This document shows, one piece after another, positions 12,901-27,900 of a stretch of DNA of 60,000 nucleotides (positions are counted from its first letter, which is position 1; each line of letters opens with the position of its first letter). Both the position numbers and the translations under genes were made by a program. Under the pieces are notes generated by a model. The model had not been told where the DNA came from. It searched no databases and saw only the letters and a list, made by a program, of their open reading frames with translations. The DNA comes from Hydractinia symbiolongicarpus (taxonomy: Eukaryota; Cnidaria; Hydrozoa; Anthoathecata; Hydractiniidae), in the NCBI RefSeq assembly GCF_029227915.1, contig NC_079882.1, positions 22,141,001 through 22,201,000 of the forward strand, in the 5' to 3' direction.

Positions 12901-15900
12901 GGTTAATTTTTTCAAAGGAGCCAATTGTTTTTCTGGTATACTTTGTTCTAAGTTGGTGGCAGCTCTTTTAATGTAGGATACTGAGGGTTCGTTCAGGTCA
13001 AGTAAGTCGATTGCATTCTACAAAAGACAAAAAAAGAATGTTAAATAGAAAAAATGTTTGGTAGCATGCACAAACTTAGAAAAAGAAAATTGATGTATTT
13101 GTTTACCTTTACTTTCCTTCCTTGTTCACTACCTTTCACGGGTTGGATACCAACAGGTTGTATTGATTGCAAGACGGGTTCGCTTTGCTTGATGACGTCT
13201 TCAACGATCTTGTTGTTATTATTATGGTCGCGAACATCGGGAAGCACCTTCTCAATTTTATCAAGTCGGTCCTTGGCACGTTCACAAACCTTATTGTATC
13301 GATCAGTATAATCTTTTACTTTCTTGGTGAAGTTGTTTTTCTCTTTTCCCGTGGTACCATCTATCAGAAGTTGGCCTGAATGCACTAACGATCTGTACAT
13401 AGGCTCGTGTTGCAAAATGTCTTCGTACAGCGGCTAAAAAACAATAAGAAGTGACAGACATGTGACGATATGTTCGTAGACAGTGAAGACTAAATCAATC
13501 TAACACAAACAGATGTTTTAAAATTACTCACCTCGTGCTTGAGCGCTTGATTCTTTAGTTCGTCAGGATTGATCGAAACAGGTTTTTGCGAGTCCAAGGT
13601 TTTTTCTACAGGTGTCAACCATTTATCAAATTGAGAAGCAGAATCTTCAAAGGTGAGGGCATCGGCCAAAATAGCATTGATTCGACTTCTTCGAGAGTTT
13701 AACTCTTCGTTGAGCTGGTGCACAAGATTGGTTATTTCAGCAAGGCGCTGCTGTACTTCACTTGCAGTAGACTTTCGTCTTCCTGTTTTATCGGTCACAT
13801 AGAGGTTTTGGAGCAACCACTGACCATTTTCATCGATAACAAACAACATTGGTCTCTTCTTTTCAATCTCGCTTTTAATTGCCTGCATAAAAAAGCATAA
13901 AAATGTCATAAAAACAATGGAAATTTACTGATAAAACATTTCGTTAGCCTGTAAAAAAAACACGAGAATTTGCCTGTCACGGCAAAATCGATAAAAATAT
14001 ATCGCATTTGTTATTTGTAGCTTCAAGATTCCATGTGGTAAAAACCGTCACAAACAGATAGACGGACAACGGCTATTATCAATATAGAGATTACTTACAT
14101 CCAAACGCTTTAACTCTTGTTTTAAATCTTGTGGCTCTTTGGATTTAGGTTCTGATTGCTTTATTTTTTCTTCTACCTTTGGCGCCCAATCTTTAATATC
14201 ATTAACATCGTCGAAAAACTTCTTCGCTTTCTGCTGCTGCCGTTCAAGCGTGTCAAGATATTGAGCGACATCATGGCACAACTCGTCGTGTTTTTCGATA
14301 GCTTTTGTTGCTTCTTCTTCCACAGGTTCTTTATCTACCTCGTCGGTACGATGTTTTTGGACCTCTGTAAGAGATTTTTTCAATTTCCTCACCGTAGGTT
14401 TATTGTCTTCTAATTTCTTTTTTAATCCCTACAAAAGAAAATAATTAATTACACATAACAAAAAGTTAAAATGATATACATGATGGTTATATAAATGTTT
14501 GCCTAGATACCTTTACACGATCAATTTCTTGCTCAATACGTTTTAAATCAACGCCAGTTCTTGGTTTCACCTGAAGTCCCTCCTCCACTGCATCATTGAC
14601 TTCCGTGACAGGAACAACTTGATTCTCGTGTTCTTCAGATAGTGGCTCCATTTCATCAATTGCTTTCTTTCTATTTTCAGAGCGATCAAATACCTTTTTA
14701 AAGCGTGCGGTCAGCTCGTTTAGTTCTTGCGTCACCTGTTCCCGATCTGGGCCTTCTTCAACAACATCAAGAAGAAGTGGACGAATCTTTTCAACTTGAT
14801 CAACAATTTTCTTATTCTTTAATAAATCTTTATGGACACCCTATAAACAGTGTCAAAATTAAAATGTTAAAAACATGCAATGAAACAAACGCTGAATTGC
14901 ATTGAAATTGACGTGACACTTACCTCATGAAATTCTTTATGTTTCATTAGTGGCTCGTATTTACCAGGAACCAGCTTTGATCCTGCAGTCTCACGTTCAA
15001 CAAAGCTCAACCAAGTAACAAATTCATCATATTCAACGTGTTCACCTGGAATATCAGATAAAATAGTTTGCCATATTCCTCTCACACCACTATCATGGCG
15101 TCCAAGTTTAATAAACAATTCTTGCAAGGGAATAGAACCACGTTTGAATTCAACAGATTGTCTTTTCTTCTCGTCATATGGCACACTTTTCACAACTTCT
15201 GAACGACGTGGAACAAGAGTGTCTCGTGAAGGTTTTAATTCATCAAATTTGTCCTCTTCATCATCTGGTACAGATGGCACTCTGAACAGCTCCTCACTAA
15301 CACGCTTTTTATCATCTTCCGTCATCAGTGGTGAGAAGGTTAGATCCCATTCTGGAGCACCAGCTTGTACTTCCTCTACCTCTAGTGGTTTTACTTCATC
15401 CTCCAGTGGTTGAGGTTTCTTTTTACCATCCTTTGGTTTGCTAGATGTTTTAGTTGAAATAGGTTTTCTTTCCGGTGATCGCTGAGGCGAAATGTTTTTG
15501 CCAGCGGATGATGCGCGAGCTGTTGTCCGCGTATCTCCTTTCTTAGGTTTACCTTTAGGCTCCTCTTCATCCGCCTTTTTAGTTGAAATAGATTTTCTTT
15601 CCGGTGATCGCTGCGGCGAAATGTTTTTGCCAGCGGATGTTGCGCGAGCTGTTGGCCGCGTGTCTCCTTTCTTAGGTTTACCTTTAGGCTCCTCTTCATC
15701 AGCCTTTTTAGTTGAAATAGGTTTTCGTTCCGGTGATCGCTGAGGCGAAATGTTTTTGCCAGGGGATTTTTCACGAGCCGTTGGCCGCGTATCTCCTTTC
15801 TTAGGTTTACCTTTAGGCTCCACTTCAGATTTTTTAGTTGAAATAGGTTTTCTTTCCGGTGATCGCTGAGGCGAAATGTTTTTGCCTGGTGTTTCTCCAC

Positions 15901-18900
15901 GTGTTGTTGGGCGTGTGTCTCCTTTCTTAGGTTCAACTTTAGGTTCCTCTTCGCGGGGAAACTCTGGTATCGATTGCACATCATCTACAGCAGTTGGCTC
16001 TAACATTTCTTCTACAGGTTGTTTTTCAGTTGGATGTTGACCAGTTTCTTCAGGCTTCTTATCGTCCTTGCTGGATTTTGGTTTTCTTGGTTTTATTTCA
16101 TCTCCTGACATAGGTTCTTCGTTATCTGGAAGATCTGGTATCGATTGCACACCATCCACAGCAGTTGGCTCTAACATTTCTTCTACAGGTTGTTTTTCAG
16201 TTGGATGTTGACCAGTTTCTTCAGGCTTCTTATCGTCCTTGCTGGATTTTGGTTTTCTTGGTTTTATTTCATCTCCTGACATAGGTTCTTCGTAATCTGG
16301 AAGATCTGGTATCGATTGCACATCATCCACAGCAGTTGGCTCTAATATCTCTTCCACAGGTTTCCTTTTGGATCTTGGATCTTCTGTTCGCGGACTAGTT
16401 TCTTTGGCCTGCATGGGTGATTCTTTATCATCTTTGTTAGTTCCCTTCTTCTTTGGCTTCTGACGAATGCCTGGCGCAAGCTCTTCCCCATCTGGGAAAT
16501 CCGGCACTGACTGTATATCATTTACAGCAGTGGGTTCCACAATTTCTTTCGCTGGTTTTTTCTCGTCTCTCTTGTCAGTAGGTGGCTTAGGACGTCCAAT
16601 GATTTTCTTTTTTGCATCTGGAGATTTCTTTGTAGTATCTGGTCGACCTTTGGTTTTCCGTTCAGGTGACGTGCTTTTCTCTGGTTCCTTTTTACCTTTA
16701 GATTTTTTCTCCGGATTCTTTTCATCTGGCCGCTTTGGTCGCTTAATTACACCTTTTGCCCCTTTCTTGTCAGGAGATTTATCTTTCATCTGGGGAACAT
16801 CATCTTCTACAGATGGTTTTAATTCTTTAGCTTCTTCTGGTGTGTATACAATCTTTTTATAAACCATTCTTCTAGTTTGAACAGGCTTCGGTTTTTGTAT
16901 AACACGTTTAACAATATTACCCCTAGGATCTTTAATTTCTTCCACACTGTCAGTAAGAGGGGTGGAACCAACTTCATATGGCACTTCGTAGATGTCTTCC
17001 TCCGGCTCCCTCTTTTTTGTAGTGGTGGGGTATTCTACTGTTTTTCTGGTAATTAGCTTTTTAGACGTGACCTCGCTTTTATGTTTAACAACCTTTTCAA
17101 CACCACCATCTGGTAATTTATTTTCTGACAAAACTTCACGATCGTCACCGACTTTTAAAGACGATTCTAAAGGAGAAATCTCCTCTATTTCTTCAATGAC
17201 TTTTGGATCATCCTCTGGGGTAAGACGATGAGTAACTGATGATTCGGTTGAGGGAGGTTCTTCGAACTTGCTATCAGGAAGTTCTTCATAACTTTTTTCT
17301 ATTTCAGATTCTGTTCCATCTGGATTTTCAACAACCTTTCTTACCACCACAGTTTTAACTGTGACATACACTTTCCTAATCACGACCGTTTTAACAACTC
17401 TGCCCTTTGAATCAGTAACACGTTGAGTCTCTGGCTCAGTTCTAACTTTCGGGGAATCAAGAGAGTTAATTAATTCGTACTGGTCAATAAGTTCTTCCCT
17501 ACCATCCTCATGAAGAATAACACGATCTGTAACTCGTCTTTCAACTTCTTCCACTTCTTTATCTTCAGCTTTTTTATCACTTTTAGGTTTTAGAACACTG
17601 GATACCAATCGATCAAGTATACCACCCGATTCACCTTTTCTAACAGGAGGCTCTTCCTGACTAGCTTCCAGCTCACTTTCCTGTCCTTGGTCTGTAACCA
17701 CTAACGTGCGATAAACTGTTCGGCGTGTGATTACAGGAACAGGTCGTCTTACAACTCTACGTATAATTTCGCCATCATTGTTTTGTTCTTCCCTAACAAC
17801 AGAAGGAGCCTCGAATTCTAGATGCATTGACAGAGGCTTCACCTGTTCTTCTAAGCCAATTTTCTTTTCAAGAGGTTTTTCAGTGACAACAGGTTTCTGT
17901 TCAACTGGATAATTAATAATATCAATAACAACTGGTTCTTTGCTGCCTCTTCTAACAATATTTCTCTCAAATTCTGTTACCAAAGATACCTTTTCCTTTC
18001 GCAGACTAATTTTCACAGGGACACCTTTATCCAATTCCTCCCTTTCAATCTCTGATGGTTCGTGCTCAGACAGAGAATGCTCGAGAGGGCTAATCTCCAA
18101 AGGCTCTTCAACAATGGGTTTACTACTGGGAGAATCAGGAACTCTCAGGATAAAAGATTTTTCAGAAGTAGGCGTTTTTTCTACATTTTTCTGTTCACTT
18201 TCCACTGTCTCATCAATACATCGCTCCTTCCCATCAGGGAATTGCACAAACCTTCGTGTGAACACTTTCTCAGATACAACAGCAACCTTTGTTTTCTCCA
18301 CATCATCCAATTCTACTGTGTCTGAAATCTCCTCCAAAGGCACCAACAATTCCTCTTCACTTATTAATTCATCCTTACCATCAGGCAACCTCATTAACTT
18401 ACGAGTAATTCTCCTTTCAACAGGAGTCACCTTTTTAATAACGGCTTCACGTAACACTTTACGAACAACAACAACAGACTCCTCAGGAAAACCCTTGAAC
18501 GAAAGTTGATCTTTCGGCTCGTCTGGGAACATGTCGGGAACACTCTCCTGCTCGTCTACAACCATGGGCGCGGCAACGATGTCGTCATCGACGGGTGCCT
18601 CAGGCCTGGAAGGCTCTTCCACCTTCTCCTCGACTCCTTTCTCCGTGCCATCTGGCGCCAGGATAACTTTTCGGTACACTCGTCGACGGGTCACAACAGG
18701 AACTGGCCTCCTCACGACCCTTCTGGTTACAACACCACGTCTGTCCTTCTCTTCCTCTACGGTTGGCACAGCCTCCACGGGCATTTCGTACTCTGGCTCC
18801 TCCACAGTCTCCGTTGTGCCGTCGCTCCTGATCACTGTCCTCCTGACCATAGTCACCTTGGTGGGTTCCACAGGCTCCTCGATGGTGTCTTCCACGGGCT

Positions 18901-21900
18901 CAGATGCGTCCGGTGTGCCGTCTTTGCGTTCCACGACTCTTCTCACCACCCTCTTCTGGCTGGTGGTGACAGATCTCCTGCGAACGGTACGCACCACAAC
19001 GCCTCTCACCTTCTTCTCCTCCACTTCAGGTTCGGACTCCTCAGTTGTGGAGCTTTCAAGCGGACTCACATCTTCAGGCTCCTCGACCACCTTCTCCTGG
19101 CCATCGGGTTGTTCCACCACCTTGCGCACCATGCGTCTGCTCGTCTTTGGCTTCTCCTCCGTTCCGGGACTTTCCTCCACACTCTTTTCGATTTCCTTCT
19201 CTTTTCCGTCCGGCAACACTTCAGATCTCCGTACCACGGTTCTCTTGCTTGTCACTATCACCGGCCTCCTGACAACTCGCCGAATGACCACGCCTCTAGG
19301 GTCCTTCTCCTCCTTCTCCACGACTTCAGGCTCGTGCTCTTCCGGCGCAACTTCCATTGGATAGACCGTCTCGGACTCGTCAATAACGCTCTCTATGCCG
19401 TCGGGCCTTCTAACCACCCTGGTGACGTACACGCGTTCCACGGGCTTGGGTTGCTTCTTCTTCTTCTCCTTGGAGGGGTCGGGCAAATAAGCACGGTGAA
19501 CTTCCCTTCGTGTGACTACCTCCTCTCGGGGCTCCTCTTCGACAGGCACCTCCTCTTCCACCTCCTTTCTCGTGCCATCAGGCAACACGATGATCTTACG
19601 AACGATTCTCTTTCTTATGGTGATGGTCTTTCTCACCACTCTGCCGTCTGGCATGGTAACAACTTCCACTGGCTCCTCTTCGTCGGGACGTGTCTCTCCA
19701 GGTCGGTCACTCGGGACAGCATGTCTGTGCACCTGCCTTCTGGTGACCGTTTCCGTGGGTTCTTCCGGCTCGTCTGGGAACATGTCGGGAACACTCTCCT
19801 GCTCGTCTACAACCATGGGCGCGGCAACGATGTCGTCATCGACGGGTGCCTCAGGCCTGGAAGGCTCTTCCACCTTCTCCTCGACTCCTTTCTCCGTGCC
19901 ATCTGGCGCCAGGATAACTTTTCGGTACACTCGTCGACGGGTCACAACAGGAACTGGCCTCCTCACGACCCTTCTGGTTACAACACCACGTCTGTCCTTC
20001 TCTTCCTCTACGGTTGGCACAGCCTCCACGGGCATTTCGTACTCTGGCTCCTCCACAGTCTCCGTTGTGCCGTCGCTCTTGATCACTGTCCTCCTAACCA
20101 TAGTCACCTTGGTGGGTTCCACAGGCTCCTCGATGGTGTCTTCCACGGGCTCAGATGCGTCCGGTGTGCCGTCTTTGCGTTCCACGACTCTTCTCACCAC
20201 CCTCTTCTGGCTGGTGGTGACAGATCTCCTGCGAACGGTACGCACCACAACGCCTCTCACCTTCTTCTCCTCCACTTCAGGTTCGGACTCCTCAGTTGTG
20301 GAGCTTTCAAGCGGACTCACATCTTCAGGCTCCTCGACCACCTTCTCCTGGCCATCGGGTTGTTCCACCACCTTGCGCACCATGCGTCTGCTCGTCTTTG
20401 GCTTCTCCTCTGTTCCGGGACTTTCCTCCACACTCTTTTCGATTTCCTTCTCTTTTCCGTCCGGCAACACTTCAGATCTCCGCACCACGGTTCTCTTGCT
20501 TGTCACTATCACCGGCCTCCTGACAACTCGCCGAATGACCACGCCTCTAGGGTCCTTCTCCTCCTTCTCCACGACTTCAGGCTCGTGCTCTTCCGGCGCA
20601 ACTTCCATTGGATAGACCGTCTCGGACTCGTCAATAACGCTCTCTATGCCGTCGGGCCTTCTAACCACCCTGGTGACGTACACGCGTTCCACGGGCTTGG
20701 GTTGCTTCTTCTTCTTCTCCTTGGAGGGGTCGGGCAGGTAAGCACGGTGAACTTCCCTTCGTGTGACTACCTCCTCTCGGGGCTCCTCTTCGACAGGCAC
20801 CTCCTCTTCCACCTCCTTTCTCGTGCCATCAGGCAACACGATGATCTTACGAACGATTCTCTTTCTTATGGTGATGGTCTTTCTCACCACTCTGCCGTCT
20901 GGCATGGTAACAACTTCCACTGGCTCCTCTTCGTCGGGACGTGTCTCTCCAGGTCGGTCACTCGGGACAGCATGTCTGTGCACCTGCCTTCTGGTGACCG
21001 TTTCCGTGGGTTCTTCCGGCTCGTCTGGGAACATGTCGGGAACACTCTCCTGCTCGTCTACAACCATGGGCGCGGCAACGATGTCGTCATCGACGGGTGC
21101 CTCAGGCCTGGAAGGCTCTTCCACCTTCTCCTCGACTCCTTTCTCCGTGCCATCTGGCGCCAGGATAACTTTTCGGTACACTCGTCGACGGGTCACAACA
21201 GGAACTGGCCTCCTCACGACCCTTCTGGTTACAACACCACGTCTGTCCTTCTCTTCCTCTACGGTTGGCACAGCCTCCACGGGCATTTCGTACTCTGGCT
21301 CCTCCACAGTCTCCGTTGTGCCGTCGCTCTTGATCACTGTCCTCCTGACCATAGTCACCTTGGTGGGTTCCACAGGCTCCTCGATGGTGTCTTCCACGGG
21401 CTCAGATGCGTCCGGTGTGCCGTCTTTGCGTTCCACGACTCTTCTCACCACCCTCTTCTGGCTGGTGGTGACAGATCTCCTGCGAACGGTACGCACCACA
21501 ACGCCTCTCACCTTCTTCTCCTCCACTTCAGGTTCGGACTCCTCAGTTGTGGAGCTTTCAAGCGGACTCACATCTTCAGGCTCCTCGACCACCTTCTCCT
21601 GGCCATCGGGTTGTTCCACCACCTTGCGCACCATGCGTCTGCTCGTCTTTGGCTTCTCCTCTGTTCCGGGACTTTCCTCCACACTCTTTTCGATTTCCTT
21701 CTCTTTTCCGTCCGGCAACACTTCAGATCTCCGCACCACGGTTCTCTTGCTTGTCACTATCACCGGCCTCCTGACAACTCGCCGAATGACCACGCCTCTA
21801 GGGTCCTTCTCCTCCTTCTCCACGACTTCAGGCTCGTGCTCTTCCGGCGCAACTTCCATTGGATAGACCGTCTCGGACTCGTCAATAACGCTCTCTATGC

Positions 21901-24900
21901 CGTCGGGCCTTCTAACCACCCTGGTGACGTACACGCGTTCCACGGGTTTGGGTTGCTTCTTCTTCTTCTCCTTGGAGGGGTCGGGCAGGTAAGCACGGTG
22001 AACTTCCCTTCGTGTGACTACCTCCTCTCGGGGCTCCTCTTCGACAGGCACCTCCTCTTCCACCTCCTTTCTCGTGCCATCAGGCAACACGATGATCTTA
22101 CGAACGATTCTCTTTCTTATGGTGATGGTCTTTCTCACCACTCTGCCGTCTGGCATGGTAACAACTTCCACTGGCTCCTCTTCGTCGGGACGTGTCTCTC
22201 CAGGTCGGTCACTCGGGACAGCATGTCTGTGCACCTGCCTTCTGGTGACCGTTTCCGTGGGTTCTTCCGGCTCGTCTGGGAACATGTCGGGAACACTCTC
22301 CTGCTCGTCTACAACCATGGGCGCGGCAACGATGTCGTCATCGACGGGTGCCTCAGGCCTGGAAGGCTCTTCCACCTTCTCCTCGACTCCTTTCTCCGTG
22401 CCATCTGGCGCCAGGATAACTTTTCGGTACACTCGTCGACGGGTCACAACAGGAACTGGCCTCCTCACGACCCTTCTGGTTACAACACCACGTCTGTCCT
22501 TCTCTTCCTCTACGGTTGGCACAGCCTCCACGGGCATTTCGTACTCTGGCTCCTCCACAGTCTCCGTTGTGCCGTCGCTCTTGATCACTGTCCTCCTGAC
22601 CATAGTCACCTTGGTGGGTTCCACAGGCTCCTCGATGGTGTCTTCCACGGGCTCAGATGCGTCCGGTGTGCCGTCTTTGCGTTCCACGACTCTTCTCACC
22701 ACCCTCTTCTGGCTGGTGGTGACAGATCTCCTGCGAACGGTACGCACCACAACGCCTCTCACCTTCTTCTCCTCCACTTCAGGTTCGGACTCCTCAGTTG
22801 TGGAGCTTTCAAGCGGACTCACATCTTCAGGCTCCTCGACCACCTTCTCCTGGCCATCGGGTTGTTCCACCACCTTGCGCACCATGCGTCTGCTCGTCTT
22901 TGGCTTCTCCTCTGTTCCGGGACTTTCCTCCACACTCTTTTCGATTTCCTTCTCTTTTCCGTCCGGCAACACTTCAGATCTCCGCACCACGGTTCTCTTG
23001 CTTGTCACTATCACCGGCCTCCTGACAACTCGCCGAATGACCACGCCTCTAGGGTCCTTCTCCTCCTTCTCCACGACTTCAGGCTCGTGCTCTTCCGGCG
23101 CAACTTCCATTGGATAGACCGTCTCGGACTCGTCAATAACGCTCTCTATGCCGTCGGGCCTTCTAACCACCCTGGTGACGTACACGCGTTCCACGGGTTT
23201 GGGTTGCTTCTTCTTCTTCTCCTTGGAGGGGTCGGGCAGGTAAGCACGGTGAACTTCCCTTCGTGTGACTACCTCCTCTCGGGGCTCCTCTTCGACAGGC
23301 ACCTCCTCTTCCACCTCCTTTCTCGTGCCATCAGGCAACACGATGATCTTACGAACGATTCTCTTTCTTATGGTGATGGTCTTTCTCACCACTCTGCCGT
23401 CTGGCATGGTAACAACTTCCACTGGCTCCTCTTCGTCGGGACGTGTCTCTCCAGGTCGGTCACTCGGGACAGCATGTCTGTGCACCTGCCTTCTGGTGAC
23501 CGTTTCCGTGGGTTCTTCCGGCTCGTCTGGGAACATGTCGGGAACACTCTCCTGCTCGTCTACAACCATGGGCGCGGCAACGATGTCGTCATCGACGGGT
23601 GCCTCAGGCCTGGAAGGCTCTTCCACCTCCTCCTCGACTCCTTTCTCCGTGCCATCTGGCGCCAGGATAACTTTTCGGTACACTCGTCGACGGGTCACAA
23701 CAGGAACTGGCCTCCTCACGACCCTTCTGGTTACAACACCACGTCTGTCCTTCTCTTCCTCTACGGTTGGCACAGCCTCCACGGGCATTTCGTACTCTGG
23801 CTCCTCCACAGTCTCCGTTGTGCCGTCGCTCTTGATCACTGTCCTCCTGACCATAGTCACCTTGGTGGGTTCCACAGGCTCCTCGATGGTGTCTTCCACG
23901 GGCTCAGATGCGTCCGGTGTGCCGTCTTTGCGTTCCACGACTCTTCTCACCACCCTCTTCTGGCTGGTGGTGACAGATCTCCTGCGAACGGTACGCACCA
24001 CAACGCCTCTCACCTTCTTCTCCTCCACTTCAGGTTCGGACTCCTCAGTTGTGGAGCTTTCAAGCGGACTCACATCTTCAGGCTCCTCGACCACCTTCTC
24101 CTGGCCATCGGGTTGTTCCACCACCTTGCGCACCATGCGTCTGCTCGTCTTTGGCTTCTCCTCTGTTCCGGGACTTTCCTCCACACTCTTTTCGATTTCC
24201 TTCTCTTTTCCGTCCGGCAACACTTCAGATCTCCGCACCACGGTTCTCTTGCTTGTCACTATCACCGGCCTCCTGACAACTCGCCGAATGACCACGCCTC
24301 TAGGGTCCTTCTCCTCCTTCTCCACGACTTCAGGCTCGTGCTCTTCCGGCGCAACTTCCATTGGATAGACCGTCTCGGACTCGTCAATAACGCTCTCTAT
24401 GCCGTCGGGCCTTCTAACCACCCTGGTGACGTACACGCGTTCCACGGGTTTGGGTTGCTTCTTCTTCTTCTCCTTGGAGGGGTCGGGCAGGTAAGCACGG
24501 TGAACTTCCCTTCGTGTGACTACCTCCTCTCGGGGCTCCTCTTCGACAGGCACCTCCTCTTCCACCTCCTTTCTCGTGCCATCAGGCAACACGATGATCT
24601 TACGAACGATTCTCTTTCTTATGGTGATGGTCTTTCTCACCACTCTGCCGTCTGGCATGGTAACAACTTCCACTGGCTCCTCTTCGTCGGGACGTGTCTC
24701 TCCAGGTCGGTCACTCGGGACAGCATGTCTGTGCACCTGCCTTCTGGTGACCGTTTCCGTGGGTTCTTCCGGCTCGTCTGGGAACATGTCGGGAACACTC
24801 TCCTGCTCGTCTACAACCATGGGCGCGGCAACGATGTCGTCATCGACGGGTGCCTCAGGCCTGGAAGGCTCTTCCACCTTCTCCTCGACTCCTTTCTCCG

Positions 24901-27900
24901 TGCCATCTGGCGCCAGGATAACTTTTCGGTACACTCGTCGACGGGTCACAACAGGAACTGGCCTCCTCACGACCCTTCTGGTTACAACACCACGTCTGTC
25001 CTTCTCTTCCTCTACGGTTGGCACAGCCTCCACGGGCATTTCGTACTCTGGCTCCTCCACAGTCTCCGTTGTGCCGTCGCTCTTGATCACTGTCCTCCTG
25101 ACCATAGTCACCTTGGTGGGTTCCACAGGCTCCTCGATGGTGTCTTCCACGGGCTCAGATGCGTCCGGTGTGCCGTCTTTGCGTTCCACGACTCTTCTCA
25201 CCACCCTCTTCTGGCTGGTGGTGACAGATCTCCTGCGAACGGTACGCACCACAACGCCTCTCACCTTCTTCTCCTCCACTTCAGGTTCGGACTCCTCAGT
25301 TGTGGAGCTTTCAAGCGGACTCACATCTTCAGGCTCCTCGACCACCTTCTCCTGGCCATCGGGTTGTTCCACCACCTTGCGCACCATGCGTCTGCTCGTC
25401 TTTGGCTTCTCCTCTGTTCCGGGACTTTCCTCCACACTCTTTTCGATTTCCTTCTCTTTTCCGTCCGGCAACACTTCAGATCTCCGCACCACGGTTCTCT
25501 TGCTTGTCACTATCACCGGCCTCCTGACAACTCGCCGAATGACCACGCCTCTAGGGTCCTTCTCCTCCTTCTCCACGACTTCAGGCTCGTGCTCTTCCGG
25601 CGCAACTTCCATTGGATAGACCGTCTCGGACTCGTCAATAACGCTCTCTATGCCGTCGGGCCTTCTAACCACCCTGGTGACGTACACGCGTTCCACGGGC
25701 TTGGGTTGCTTCTTCTTCTTCTCCTTGGAGGGGTCGGGCAGGTAAGCACGGTGAACTTCCCTTCGTGTGACTACCTCCTCTCGGGGCTCCTCTTCGACAG
25801 GCACCTCCTCTTCCACCTCCTTTCTCGTGCCATCAGGCAACACGATGATCTTACGAACGATTCTCTTTCTTATGGTGATGGTCTTTCTCACCACTCTGCC
25901 GTCTGGCATGGTAACAACTTCCACTGGCTCCTCTTCGTCGGGACGTGTCTCTCCAGGTCGGTCACTCGGGACAGCATGTCTGTGCACCTGCCTTCTGGTG
26001 ACCGTTTCCGTGGGTTCTTCCGGCTCGTCTGGGAACATGTCGGGAACACTCTCCTGCTCGTCTACAACCATGGGCGCGGCAACGATGTCGTCATCGACGG
26101 GTGCCTCAGGCCTGGAAGGCTCTTCCACCTTCTCCTCGACTCCTTTCTCCGTGCCATCTGGCGCCAGGATAACTTTTCGGTACACTCGTCGACGGGTCAC
26201 AACAGGAACTGGCCTCCTCACGACCCTTCTGGTTACAACACCACGTCTGTCCTTCTCTTCCTCTACGGTTGGCACAGCCTCCACGGGCATTTCGTACTCT
26301 GGCTCCTCCACAGTCTCCGTTGTGCCGTCGCTCTTGATCACTGTCCTCCTGACCATAGTCACCTTGGTGGGTTCCACAGGCTCCTCGATGGTGTCTTCCA
26401 CGGGCTCAGATGCGTCCGGTGTGCCGTCTTTGCGTTCCACGACTCTTCTCACCACCCTCTTCTGGCTGGTGGTGACAGATCTCCTGCGAACGGTACGCAC
26501 CACAACGCCTCTCACCTTCTTCTCCTCCACTTCAGGTTCGGACTCCTCAGTTGTGGAGCTTTCAAGCGGACTCACATCTTCAGGCTCCTCGACCACCTTC
26601 TCCTGGCCATCGGGTTGTTCCACCACCTTGCGCACCATGCGTCTGCTCGTCTTTGGCTTCTCCTCTGTTCCGGGACTTTCCTCCACACTCTTTTCGATTT
26701 CCTTCTCTTTTCCGTCCGGCAACACTTCAGATCTCCGCACCACGGTTCTCTTGCTTGTCACTATCACCGGCCTCCTGACAACTCGCCGAATGACCACGCC
26801 TCTAGGGTCCTTCTCCTCCTTCTCCACGACTTCAGGCTCGTGCTCTTCCGGCGCAACTTCCATTGGATAGACCGTCTCGGACTCGTCAATAACGCTCTCT
26901 ATGCCGTCGGGCCTTCTAACCACCCTGGTGACGTACACGCGTTCCACGGGTTTGGGTTGCTTCTTCTTCTTCTCCTTGGAGGGGTCGGGCAGGTAAGCAC
27001 GGTGAACTTCCCTTCGTGTGACTACCTCCTCTCGGGGCTCCTCTTCGACAGGCACCTCCTCTTCCACCTCCTTTCTCGTGCCATCAGGCAACACGATGAT
27101 CTTACGAACGATTCTCTTTCTTATGGTGATGGTCTTTCTCACCACTCTGCCGTCTGGCATGGTAACAACTTCCACTGGCTCCTCTTCGTCGGGACGTGTC
27201 TCTCCAGGTCGGTCACTCGGGACAGCATGTCTGTGCACCTGCCTTCTGGTGACCGTTTCCGTGGGTTCTTCCGGCTCGTCTGGGAACATGTCGGGAACAC
27301 TCTCCTGCTCGTCTACAACCATGGGCGCGGCAACGATGTCGTCATCGACGGGTGCCTCAGGCCTGGAAGGCTCTTCCACCTTCTCCTCGACTCCTTTCTC
27401 CGTGCCATCTGGCGCCAGGATAACTTTTCGGTACACTCGTCGACGGGTCACAACAGGAACTGGCCTCCTCACGACCCTTCTGGTTACAACACCACGTCTG
27501 TCCTTCTCTTCCTCTACGGTTGGCACAGCCTCCACGGGCATTTCGTACTCTGGCTCCTCCACAGTCTCCGTTGTGCCGTCGCTCTTGATCACTGTCCTCC
27601 TGACCATAGTCACCTTGGTGGGTTCCACAGGCTCCTCGATGGTGTCTTCCACGGGCTCAGATGCGTCCGGTGTGCCGTCTTTGCGTTCCACGACTCTTCT
27701 CACCACCCTCTTCTGGCTGGTGGTGACAGATCTCCTGCGAACGGTACGCACCACAACGCCTCTCACCTTCTTCTCCTCCACTTCAGGTTCGGACTCCTCA
27801 GTTGTGGAGCTTTCAAGCGGACTCACATCTTCAGGCTCCTCGACCACCTTCTCCTGGCCATCGGGTTGTTCCACCACCTTGCGCACCATGCGTCTGCTCG

